From positions 1-6,485 of the forward strand of contig JAITQR010000300.1 in assembly GCA_031288815.1 (NCBI GenBank): a stretch of DNA of 6,485 nt, read 5' to 3'. Made by a program: the position numbers and the translations under genes. The notes below the pieces were generated by a model. It saw nothing but the letters and a program-made list of their open reading frames with translations, searched no databases and had not been told where the DNA came from. Positions 1-6,485 of this stretch are shown in pieces (positions within the stretch are counted from its first letter, which is position 1; the number at the start of each line of letters is the position of its first letter). The stretch is from Treponema sp. (lineage in GTDB: Bacteria; Spirochaetota; Spirochaetia; Treponematales; Breznakiellaceae).

Positions 1-78
1 GGGCCCCGGGGCACAAAAAAAACCCGGCGCTTATCCCCCCCCCCCCGGCAACGGTAAACGGGCGTGTAAACAAAAAAA
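1..78. other. Low-complexity edge sequence, probably unreliable
   Basis: This stretch has a GGGCCCCGGGGC start, an 8-base A run (15-22), a 12-base C run (35-46) and a 7-base A run (72-78). Translation in all three minus-strand frames gives Gly/Phe-rich strings or a stop, with no resemblance to a response regulator. I see no gene here and would treat the bases as low quality. Confidence 0.6.
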
Positions 79-99
79 CCCCCCCCCCCCCCCCCCCCC
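79..99. repeat. Homopolymer run of 21 C
   Basis: Twenty-one consecutive C (G on the coding strand) follow directly on the end of the receiver domain, preceded by seven A. Its place at the window edge beside other homopolymers points to a sequencing or assembly fault. A slippage-prone natural tract cannot be excluded. Confidence 0.9.
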
Positions 100-458
100 A
101 GATGATCAAGAATTCTACGCAGACCCTCCGCCGTAAGTTCATGCTTCAAAAGGTAATCCACGGCGCCTGATTTCATGGTTTCCCGGACATAGTGATAATT
201 AGAATAACTACTCAGAATGATAACCTTCGTCTGCGGGTGCTGTTCATGCAAAAGACGGATAAGATCGATCCCGTCCATCTCCGGCATGTGGACATCCAGA
301 AAGACCAGATCCGGGTTGAGTTCGCGGATTTTTTCCACCGCCTGCCGCCCGTTGCTTGCCTGGCCCACAATCCTGTAACCCTGGGACTCCCAGTCGATAA
401 GCTGCCTGAGGTAACTGCATACCAGAAATTCGTCGTCCACAAGAAGCACCTTTACCAT
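99..458 (-). CDS. Response regulator receiver domain, YesN-like, 3' part lost in low-complexity sequence
   Basis: The first 120 residues form an almost complete CheY-like receiver domain, the phosphorylation target of the neighbouring kinase. Visible are the acidic pair Asp8-Asp9 (LLVDDE), phospho-acceptor Asp55 in LVFLDVHMPEMDG, switch residue Ser83 or Ser84 in IILSSYS, and Lys105 in DYLLKH. His106 replaces the proline that usually follows this lysine. Regulators paired with YesM-type kinases typically carry a C-terminal AraC-type DNA-binding domain, but none is visible because the frame runs into 21 consecutive G (minus strand). No receiver-like or AraC-like sequence reappears in any frame beyond it. 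The ATG at 458 overlaps the kinase end by 7 bases and has a good ribosome site, GGGGAG (466-471), 7 bases upstream. The gene is either cut by poor sequence or genuinely interrupted; the former is more likely. Confidence 0.9.
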
Positions 459-2230
459 TTCTCTTCTCCCCGTTCAACCAGGGGCAGCCTGATTTCCAGA
501 GTGGTAAAAACATTTTCCCGGGAATAAAGCGAAAGTCCGTAGGCCTCGCCGAACTGCAGCCGGATTCTGGCGTGGACGTTGCTGATGCCATGGCCTGACA
601 ATTCTTGTTCTCCCGTATCAAGGCTTTCCCGAATTTGGCGGATTTTTTCTTCCGTCATGCCAATACCGTTATCGGTGACGCTTATTACCAGGTTTCCGTC
701 CAGCGCGTAGGCCTTAATAACTATCGAAGGGTACTCCAGTTCATCTTTAAGACCGTGGATCACGGCGTTTTCCACCAGAGGCTGAAGGATCATCTTGGGT
801 ACCAGATAGTGATCCACCACATTATCCAGCCGGTAATCCGCCTGAATTTGCCGCAGATGACGGTACTGCTGGACATTTAGATAGCTCTGTACATAATGTA
901 TCTCCACCGCCAGTGGTACCAGCACATCGTCCGCGTTAACCGCCCCGTGGAGAAGATCGATAAGAGAAGAAACCAGGCCGTGGATGTTTTTGGCGTTTTG
1001 TATCAAGGCCAGATAGCCGATGGTGTTAAGGCTGTTATACAGAAAATGGGGGCTTACCTGAGCCCGCAGTACCCGTATTTCCATCTGCCGTTTCTGGGAT
1101 TCCTTCTCTTTGATGTCCGCCATAAGCTTCTTGATCTGTTCGGTCATGCGAAGGTAGCTTCCGCCCAGCCGGGCTACCTCGTCGTCTCCACGGATAGGCA
1201 GGGATACCGCCAAAGAACCATCCCCCAACTGCTCCATGCTGTGTTCCAGGCTGCGCAGCCCAAAACTTACCTGATTGGAGATAAACATGGAAAGAAGGGC
1301 TTCTACCAGTACCGCGGTAAGAAGAATCAGAAAAAATTGGACGCGTATAGCCCGGTAACTCTTCCGCAGATATTGAACCGGCATGGCGGAAAGCAGGGTA
1401 ATACCGAAGGAGGGGGACGTTTTAGAAAAAACCATATACGATTCCGTACTGGAAGGGTTCCGGCCTTCCGCGAACTGCTTCCTGAAATTCTCCTTGTGGG
1501 TTCTGTATTCCCCCGGAACACTATCGTAGACAATATTGTATTCCCGGTCCAGCATCAGGCTGAACCCTTCGTGGTAGTTAACGTCCCCCAGGGCGTCAAT
1601 GATGAGCCTTTCATTCACCTTTGAGACGACAAGGGCTTTCTCAATCCCTTTCTCGATAATCGTGCGGCCGATATACATGTTCCGGCTTATTTCACGGGGA
1701 TAGGCAAGGGCGTTTTTTTCGAAAAAGATGACGATGCTTCCCTTGCCGGCCCTGACGGGATGGGCGGCGTCAAGGGATGGAAAATAATAGGAAAGCCCAA
1801 GGGTACCCATAAAACAGGTGGCGCCATTCGCCTTAAAAATACCCGTCCCGGCTACGGTTCGGGACAGGCTGGTCCCTGTCATTTGGAGGCTGCTGTATAA
1901 ACGGTAATAAGAGGCGAACCATTCGGCGGTCGGGGCGTCTTCAATATCGTTAAGCAGGTACCGGGCGCAGTTGGATTCGTAGATCACCGTGTAATGCATC
2001 AGCCTGATATCCTGGAGCCCGTTTTCTATCCGGGCAAGACCGCTGGTCACGTTCCTTTCCATGTTTTCCAGGATAGTTTCGGTGGTAATCCGGATTATAC
2101 TCCGGTACCAGTAGACCGAGACAATGACGGTAAAAACCATGGTAATCATGAGAAAAGACAAAAAGATACGGGCTTTTATGCCATGGCGGATATCAAAAAA
2201 ACTGGCGATAAAACGGCTTATCTTTTCCAT
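452..2230 (-). CDS. Membrane sensor histidine kinase, LytS/YesM class
   Basis: This 592-residue kinase senses an outside signal and phosphorylates the regulator encoded next. Residues 21-42 and 297-317 are membrane segments enclosing an extracytoplasmic domain of about 250 residues, possibly Cache-like, with Cys88 and Cys139 that might pair. A HAMP region (about 318-370) and a coiled coil (366-390) lead to the His_kinase domain, where QVSPHFLYNSLN carries the likely phosphorylated His395. The ATPase domain has LVENAVIHG (485-493, N box), DNGIGM (520-525) and GHGISNV (546-552). The ligand cannot be deduced. The ATG at 2230 is preferred. A TTG at 2275 would add 15 residues but lies inside the inverted repeat region and has no ribosome site; the ATG has only GGGG placed very close, so the start is uncertain. 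The stop TAA overlaps the regulator start by 7 bases. Confidence 0.93.
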   Translation of the reverse strand: MEKISRFIASFFDIRHGIKARIFLSFLMITMVFTVIVSVYWYRSIIRITTETILENMERNVTSGLARIENGLQDIRLMHYTVIYESNCARYLLNDIEDAPTAEWFASYYRLYSSLQMTGTSLSRTVAGTGIFKANGATCFMGTLGLSYYFPSLDAAHPVRAGKGSIVIFFEKNALAYPREISRNMYIGRTIIEKGIEKALVVSKVNERLIIDALGDVNYHEGFSLMLDREYNIVYDSVPGEYRTHKENFRKQFAEGRNPSSTESYMVFSKTSPSFGITLLSAMPVQYLRKSYRAIRVQFFLILLTAVLVEALLSMFISNQVSFGLRSLEHSMEQLGDGSLAVSLPIRGDDEVARLGGSYLRMTEQIKKLMADIKEKESQKRQMEIRVLRAQVSPHFLYNSLNTIGYLALIQNAKNIHGLVSSLIDLLHGAVNADDVLVPLAVEIHYVQSYLNVQQYRHLRQIQADYRLDNVVDHYLVPKMILQPLVENAVIHGLKDELEYPSIVIKAYALDGNLVISVTDNGIGMTEEKIRQIRESLDTGEQELSGHGISNVHARIRLQFGEAYGLSLYSRENVFTTLEIRLPLVERGEEKW

Positions 2231-2262
2231 AAACCCCAGAGGCCCTAAAACCTGACCCAAAA

Positions 2263-2300
2263 CAAGGCTTTCCAAAATGCCGGATTTCAGGAAAGCCCCA
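2263..2300 (-). terminator. Inverted repeat between protease and kinase genes; possible weak terminator or attenuator
   Basis: Arms GGCTTTCC (2290-2297, minus strand) and GGAAAGCC (2266-2273) are perfectly complementary over 8 bases, and can extend to 11 with G-U pairs on the outer side. The loop is 16 bases. Reading on the minus strand, the downstream arm is followed by TTGTTTT, a short U-rich run broken by one G. It lies 18 bases after the protease stop, the right place to end or weaken the upstream transcript. The long loop and imperfect U run make strong termination doubtful, and no clear promoter was seen in the bases left before the kinase. Confidence 0.4.
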
Positions 2301-2317
2301 ACAGCCCGGGATTAAAA

Positions 2318-4204
2318 CTACAATGTATCCGGCGAATCCAGCAAGGCCGGGAGCTGCATGGTGGTTTCCAGATACCCCATGCGGCGTTTTTTGACGTTTA
2401 TCTCCATAAGGGCGTAACCGTCCTTTTCCAGAACCCTGAAACCCCGGATAGACACCGGATCCTGTTCGGAAAGCCCCGCCTCATCGGCGATGGAGCCCCG
2501 GACCACTCTCTTTACCAGGTAAGAGGGGGAAAAAGATTTGCCCACCGTGGGGGCCAGGATCAGGCCGAAAAGAGGGGCGGCCATCCGCTCCCGGCTGTCC
2601 AATTTCGCCGCCTCCACCAGCGGAACATCCGGCCGGGCTACGGTTCTGATGATATGGCGGCTCAATTCGGTCCCGGAGCCGGGCATTGATGTCTCCAGAG
2701 CTACCAGTTCCCCGGGCCGGGTAGAAAAAAACGTGTCCTGCAGGGCGGGGATCAGGAGGCCCTGGGGGGCGCTGATCTTTTCCCCGTTGATGGTCCTGAT
2801 GATCGATCCCTCGGCTATCCGCAGTTCCGCTGCGGGGGTAAGGGGCGCGGTATAGATGATCTCCGCCCCCTGGGATGTTTCCGCCACCGCAAGGCCCAGC
2901 CAGGGCCGTTCGGCCCTGCCCCCCTTGATCATGGCCGGCAAGGCGGCGGCAAGCCGTTCCGCGGGAACGGCGAAATTGAGGCCCTGGTACTGCTCGATTC
3001 CGGCGAAAACGATGCCCACCAGCCGCCCGGAGGTATCCACCACCGGCCCTCCGGAATTGCCGTGGTTCACCGCGGCGTCAATCTGGATCACGTCCCCGAT
3101 TTGAAGGAAGCGGCGGCTCAGGGCGGAGACGATCCCCATGGTAACGGTCTTCTCAAGCCCGCCGGGGGAACCGATGGCCAATACCGAATCCCCCACCTTG
3201 GGGATGACCCGGTCAACTACGGAGAAAACGTAGTCCGGTTTGTATTCCGTTTTGATCAGCGCCAGATCCAGCGCCTTGTCCCAGCCTACCACCCTGGCGG
3301 GAATCCGGGCGCTGCTTGAGTCACCCAGGCGGATGTACATCCGGGAGTAGCCTTCGTAAGAAGGATCCACCTCGCTGGAGATAACGTGGTAATTGGTGAT
3401 GAGAAACCCGGCGGCGTCCACAAAAAAGGCGGAACCGAGCACCCGGTCGGGGAACCCCCTGCCCTTTTCAACCCGGAGACCCCGGTCTACCAGGACGGTG
3501 GCTACCCCCTTGATCATATTCTGGGGGGTATCCTGTCCCTGGGCGTATTCAACCAGTTCCGCCGGTATCCGCGGAGGGCCGCCGGGCCCGGCGGGGTGTC
3601 CCGCCCGGCTTTCGGCCTCAAGAGCCTGCCGGGCCGCGGCAAGAAAAAAAGCCGCCGTCCGGCGCTGTTTTACCAGGGCGGCCCGTTCCAGGAAAAGCAG
3701 GGCGTCCTCAAAAGAGAGGGGCCTGATGTTATGAACCTGCACCGCCTCAAGGAAAGAGGCCAGATCGTTGACCGTCAAAAGTTTCTTGGCGTTAGCCAGG
3801 ATAAAATCCGGCTCCCTGCCGGTATTTTCCACCGGAAGCCCCAGGGCGGCCAGGGACCGGGCGAGAGAGGCGGCGTCATCCCAGCGGCTTTCACCGACAG
3901 CCCTGGCCTGTTCCTTTTTCAAATTTTCCACCGCCTCGGCTTCAAGGGCGGCCAGAACCCCGGCGTCGGCGGAAGATCTTGAAGCGCCCTCCGGACCGTT
4001 AACGCCGTAGGCCGCGCGGTACATGCCGATAAGGTGGATGGCCCGGATCGGATCCGCCCCGGCGTAGCGGCGGATATCGCCGAGGCGCAGCTCTTCGGTA
4101 GACCGGTAGACCGCGAGCCGCTTTTCCTGGGTTCTCACCGAGAGGCAGGCGCCTAAAAACCCGGCGACGATTAGGGGAAAAAGAAATTTAGACAGCCTTT
4201 TCAT
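2318..4204 (-). CDS. HtrA/Deg-like (S1C) trypsin-fold serine protease, lipoprotein, with two PDZ-like domains
   Basis: This 628-residue protein is a serine endoprotease likely to degrade or check misfolded proteins in the envelope. The N-terminus (MKRLSKFLF, a hydrophobic core, then LGAC with Cys20) is a lipoprotein signal, so it should be membrane-anchored. Residues 40-220 are an unusual helical, TPR-like extension. The protease domain spans about 230-425, with GSAF (257-260), His273 in TNYHV, Asp313 in LDLALIK and Ser384 in HGNSGGP, a complete triad. Two PDZ-like domains follow: about 432-520 (WLGLAV, GSIIRTINGE) and 545-612 (GSIADEAGL). E. coli DegP, by comparison, has about 474 residues. 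The start at 4204 is chosen because it begins the lipoprotein signal and lies 2 bases after the preceding stop; AAAGGAG (4220-4226) is 15 bases upstream, rather far. A TTG at 4264 would add 20 charged residues before the signal. The stop is TAG. Confidence 0.93.
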   Translation of the reverse strand: MKRLSKFLFPLIVAGFLGACLSVRTQEKRLAVYRSTEELRLGDIRRYAGADPIRAIHLIGMYRAAYGVNGPEGASRSSADAGVLAALEAEAVENLKKEQARAVGESRWDDAASLARSLAALGLPVENTGREPDFILANAKKLLTVNDLASFLEAVQVHNIRPLSFEDALLFLERAALVKQRRTAAFFLAAARQALEAESRAGHPAGPGGPPRIPAELVEYAQGQDTPQNMIKGVATVLVDRGLRVEKGRGFPDRVLGSAFFVDAAGFLITNYHVISSEVDPSYEGYSRMYIRLGDSSSARIPARVVGWDKALDLALIKTEYKPDYVFSVVDRVIPKVGDSVLAIGSPGGLEKTVTMGIVSALSRRFLQIGDVIQIDAAVNHGNSGGPVVDTSGRLVGIVFAGIEQYQGLNFAVPAERLAAALPAMIKGGRAERPWLGLAVAETSQGAEIIYTAPLTPAAELRIAEGSIIRTINGEKISAPQGLLIPALQDTFFSTRPGELVALETSMPGSGTELSRHIIRTVARPDVPLVEAAKLDSRERMAAPLFGLILAPTVGKSFSPSYLVKRVVRGSIADEAGLSEQDPVSIRGFRVLEKDGYALMEINVKKRRMGYLETTMQLPALLDSPDTL

Positions 4205-4226
4205 ACTTAATTTTTCTCTCTCCTTT
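4205..4226 (-). promoter_or_regulatory. Ribosome binding region deciding the protease start
   Basis: A purine-rich AAAGGAGAGAG (4216-4226) sits inside the end of the upstream gene. Its GGAG core is 15 bases from the ATG and the GAGAG part 11 bases, so pairing is good but spacing is long. The upstream TAA stop and this ATG are separated by only GT, so terminating ribosomes may also re-initiate here. It supports the 4204 start over the upstream TTG at 4264. Confidence 0.6.
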
Positions 4227-5904
4227 CGGAGTAATCCCGAATCCCGTCCCCATCGGTATCCCAAGAATAAATTATACTGCCGTCGGGAAGGTATCGCTCC
4301 CCGGCCTCGAAGATCCCGTCCCCGTTCCAGTCGCTCTCACTCAGCTCAATTACCCGTTCATAGGCCAGGGGATTTTCCGGGTCTCCGGCTTTTCCGTCCC
4401 GAAAATGCCGCAGAGTCTCCATCCGGGAATCCAGATCCAAATCCAGGCGCTGGAACCGGGGCTTCCCCAGCTCGAATTCGGTTACCCCCACCGGCCTCCC
4501 CCCGGAGAGTTCCGTGGCCCGCCAGGGAACGCCGCGATCCAGATCGATGATCTCCAGAGCGCCCTCAAATTCAGCGCTGGGCCGTTCTATCCGCAGGGCG
4601 TAGGAAACCAGGCTGCGCCGGGTAAGCCGCGTCCGGGACGTTTCCGCCTCCGGGTAAAGGAGCCCCGGGTCGCCGCCTCCTCCGGTTAGCTCGGAAAAGC
4701 GGATGGGGGTGTAGAGAAATTCATGGGGCCGGGGGATATAGCTTAGCCCCTCAAACTCCACCCGCAGAACCCCGGGGTAGCGTTCCCAAAGGATAAAGGC
4801 CCTGGCGCCCTCCCCCGCCACCGCCTGTTCCGCCCAGGCGGGAGTTCCGCCGGGGCTAAAAGTGGCGGTGAATTCGTCAAGCCCATCCTGATCCGCGTCC
4901 CGGGAGTGTTCCAGGATCAGCCCCTCCCGGTAGCGGGTCCGGGCTTCGGGAAAACCATCCTCATCGCTATCCTCCGTAATAACACCGGAAAAAGCCAAAA
5001 GGTTTCGCTTAAAAAGCGCCCGGCCCTCCCGGTTACGGAGCAGGGCCCATACCGAAAGGAGCAGCTTTCTGTCGATAGTCCGGTCCGCGGACGAAGCGGC
5101 CCGGGGGCCGAAAAGTTCCTCCACCGCCATGGCTTCGTCGATAATCCCCAGGTTAAGGCTTACCGGAACAGAGGCCGCCTCGGGCTTCCCCCCGGCCCGG
5201 TAAGCTTCCACCAGACGCCGGGCCTCGGCGGTGTCGCGGACAAAGGGGGCGGCCAGGTATCCAAGCCGGGGTTCCCCTTCCAGAAGGTAGGGCAGCCGCT
5301 TCAGGGCAAGTTCGATAAGTTCAGGCTCGTTTTCCCGGGGAAACCGGTCCCGGGCGTAGGAAAACAGTATCTCCACCGGCCGGGGGTCCCGGGGGTAACG
5401 GTTCATGGCCTCGGCCATAAGCCGGCGGAATTCGGGAAGATCCGGCAGGCCCAAAAGAGCCAGAAGCCGGAGCCTGGCCGCCTCGGCGCCGGGAGGAGCC
5501 AGGGAGAGGGATCGCAGGGCCCCGGAAAAATTCCGCGTCCCCACAAGGACCCCGGCCTCAAGGAGGCGGGCTTCCGCCGGGGGGTACTTTACCCAGCGAT
5601 CCGCCTGAAAAGCCCGCCCCAGGGCTTCCAGCACGGCGGGACGGGGTAAATTTTCATGGAACCGCGCTTTGGCGAGGAGGTAGGAGATATCCGAAGAAAC
5701 ATCGGAAAAATCCCCTCCCCGTTCCAGGACGGCAAGAGCCTCGGCCCAGCGTCCTTCGCTTATCAGTTCCTCCGCCCGGGCCGTGTAAGCCTCCCCGGCG
5801 GCGGCGGAAACGCCGGTTCCGGAAGGGGGAAGCGCGGGCTGGGCAACGGCCCATAAGGGGAGGAGCAGCGTCGCGGTGAAAAGCAGCGACAATCCGCGAA
5901 ACAT
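4207..5904 (-). CDS. Exported TPR-like protein with EF-hand-like DxDxDG motifs, function unknown
   Basis: I do not recognise a named family for this 565-residue protein. Residues 1-21 form a signal peptide (MFRG, a Leu-rich core, then AVA before Gln22, a good signal peptidase I site), so it should be periplasmic or outer-membrane associated. Residues 38-240 are Ala/Leu/Arg-rich and helical, with a TPR-like hairpin at about 40-62 (AEELISEGRWAEALAVLERG). The second half has acidic loops resembling EF-hand or thrombospondin type 3 calcium sites: DSDEDG (312-317), DADQDG (336-341), DLDLDS (488-493), DWNGDG (525-530) and DTDGDG (549-554), with beta-like sequence between. Calcium binding is an inference. 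The ATG lies 8 bases after the ftsH stop, with a weak AAGG (5911-5914) overlapping that stop, which suggests translational coupling. The gene ends 2 bases before the protease start. A scaffold or adaptor role beside the proteases is possible but unproven. Confidence 0.85.
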   Translation of the reverse strand: MFRGLSLLFTATLLLPLWAVAQPALPPSGTGVSAAAGEAYTARAEELISEGRWAEALAVLERGGDFSDVSSDISYLLAKARFHENLPRPAVLEALGRAFQADRWVKYPPAEARLLEAGVLVGTRNFSGALRSLSLAPPGAEAARLRLLALLGLPDLPEFRRLMAEAMNRYPRDPRPVEILFSYARDRFPRENEPELIELALKRLPYLLEGEPRLGYLAAPFVRDTAEARRLVEAYRAGGKPEAASVPVSLNLGIIDEAMAVEELFGPRAASSADRTIDRKLLLSVWALLRNREGRALFKRNLLAFSGVITEDSDEDGFPEARTRYREGLILEHSRDADQDGLDEFTATFSPGGTPAWAEQAVAGEGARAFILWERYPGVLRVEFEGLSYIPRPHEFLYTPIRFSELTGGGGDPGLLYPEAETSRTRLTRRSLVSYALRIERPSAEFEGALEIIDLDRGVPWRATELSGGRPVGVTEFELGKPRFQRLDLDLDSRMETLRHFRDGKAGDPENPLAYERVIELSESDWNGDGIFEAGERYLPDGSIIYSWDTDGDGIRDYSERREKN

Positions 5905-5912
5905 GTTACGCC

Positions 5913-6485
5913 TTAAGCCGGCGGGACAGGAGGGGCCTTCGCCTGTTCCGGGGAATTTTCCCCCGCCAGGGAAAGGCTTGTCTCCCGGGGCGGAAAGCCC
6001 AGGAGGGTCCGGACTTCGTCATCCACCAGGGTTTCCCTGGCGAGGAGGGCGCCGGCAAGCTTTTCCAACTCCGCCCGGTGCTTTTCCAGGATGCTTTTGG
6101 CCAGATCCCGGGCCCGGTCAAGGATCTCCCCGACCGCCCGGTCTATCCGCTGGGCGGTTTCCTCGCTGTAGTCTTTGTGGCGGGCGATTTCCTTTCCCAG
6201 GAAAATAGGCTCGTCCTCCTGACCGTAGGCCACCGGCCCCAGTTCCTCCGCCATGCCCCACTCGCAGACCATGTGCCGGGCCATCTCGGTAGCCTGCTGG
6301 ATATCCTGCTTGGTACCGGTGGTGGTTTCGCCGTAGAACATTTTTTCCGCTATCCAGCCCCCGTAGCAGATCACGATCCGATCCTCTATCCAGCCCCTGG
6401 TACGGCTGTAGCTGTCCTCCTCCGGGAGGGACATGGCCATACCCAGGGCCCGGCCGTGGGGCACTACCGTAACTTTATGAAGGGG
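5913..6485 (-). CDS. ftsH: ATP-dependent zinc metalloprotease FtsH, C-terminal part (5' end outside window)
   Basis: FtsH is a membrane-anchored AAA+ protease that extracts and degrades misfolded membrane proteins and selected soluble regulators. Only the last 190 residues are present, and the reading frame stays open to the window edge. They cover most of the M41 peptidase domain after the HExxH helix: HKVTVVPHGRALG at residues 3-15, the LPEED loop at 20-24, and TGTKQDI, whose Asp61 matches the family's third zinc ligand. MVCEWGM and LGPVAYG follow, then a helical stretch (about 95-150) and a short Ala/Pro-rich tail ending in PPVPPA. The membrane segments, AAA+ module and HExxH motif lie beyond the edge, so catalytic integrity cannot be judged. 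The GTG at 6464 is not the start, since the family match continues upstream of it. The stop is TAA, 8 bases before the next gene. Confidence 0.96.
   Translation of the reverse strand, partial: PLHKVTVVPHGRALGMAMSLPEEDSYSRTRGWIEDRIVICYGGWIAEKMFYGETTTGTKQDIQQATEMARHMVCEWGMAEELGPVAYGQEDEPIFLGKEIARHKDYSEETAQRIDRAVGEILDRARDLAKSILEKHRAELEKLAGALLARETLVDDEVRTLLGFPPRETSLSLAGENSPEQAKAPPVPPA

Noticed and set aside
212..621. Minus-strand open frames at 212-442 and 244-621
   Set aside because: They are out-of-frame readings of the response regulator and kinase ends; the correct frame starts at 458 and gives a clear receiver domain.
896..1624. Plus-strand open frame of 242 codons opposite the kinase
   Set aside because: It lies antisense to a kinase with all its catalytic motifs, has no recognisable domain, and is explained by codon bias on the other strand.
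2231..2275. TTG start at 2275 for the histidine kinase
   Set aside because: There is no Shine-Dalgarno sequence before it and the codon lies at the edge of the inverted repeat; the ATG at 2230 gives a usual short cytoplasmic lead before the first membrane segment. Not fully excluded.
2231..2317. Promoter for the kinase-regulator pair
   Set aside because: The best TTGGAA/TTTTAG pairing has a 19-base spacer and a poor -10, so it does not meet the standard for a call.
3386..3982. Plus-strand open frame of 198 codons opposite the serine protease
   Set aside because: It is antisense to the protease, overlaps the region coding for the catalytic His, and has low-complexity Gly/Pro/Arg composition.
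4205..4264. TTG start at 4264 for the serine protease
   Set aside because: It would put 20 charged residues before the lipoprotein signal and overlap the upstream gene by 58 bases; the ATG at 4204 fits both signal and gene spacing.
4906..5649. Plus-strand open frame of 247 codons opposite the exported protein
   Set aside because: Its Gly/Pro/Arg/Lys-rich composition is typical of a shadow frame in G+C-rich DNA, and the opposite strand has a signal peptide and ordered motifs.

Overview
The window carries one strand's worth of genes, all read on the minus strand (right to left), and looks like spirochaete DNA, most probably a Treponema-type bacterium with a fairly high G+C content. The main clues are the FtsH tail (VCEWGM and TGTKQDI segments, as I recall them from treponemal FtsH), the lipoprotein style of the protease, and the YesM/LytS-type kinase with its regulator. 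The genus is an inference; no marker here is decisive.

From right to left: (1) 5913-6485, the C-terminal 190 residues of the membrane AAA+ zinc protease FtsH, cut by the window edge; (2) 4207-5904, an exported protein with a signal peptide, a helical TPR-like front half and several EF-hand-like DxDxDG motifs in the back half; (3) 2318-4204, a lipoprotein serine protease of the HtrA/Deg (S1C) type with an intact His-Asp-Ser triad and two PDZ-like domains; (4) 452-2230, a membrane sensor histidine kinase of the LytS/YesM class; (5) 99-458, the receiver domain of its partner response regulator, which runs into low-complexity sequence.

The first three genes are packed with gaps of 8 and 2 bases and very likely form one transcript. 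They place a membrane quality-control protease, a periplasmic protein of unknown function and an envelope-anchored serine protease together, which suggests an envelope proteostasis unit. An 87-base gap containing an inverted repeat separates this unit from the kinase-regulator pair, whose genes overlap by 7 bases and are surely co-expressed. Whether the two-component pair controls the upstream genes cannot be told from the window.

The left 99 bases hold runs of 12 and 21 C and two A runs, interrupt the response regulator, and look like poor sequence at a contig end. No RNA genes, mobile elements or CRISPR arrays were seen. No stretch over 300 bases lacks a gene.
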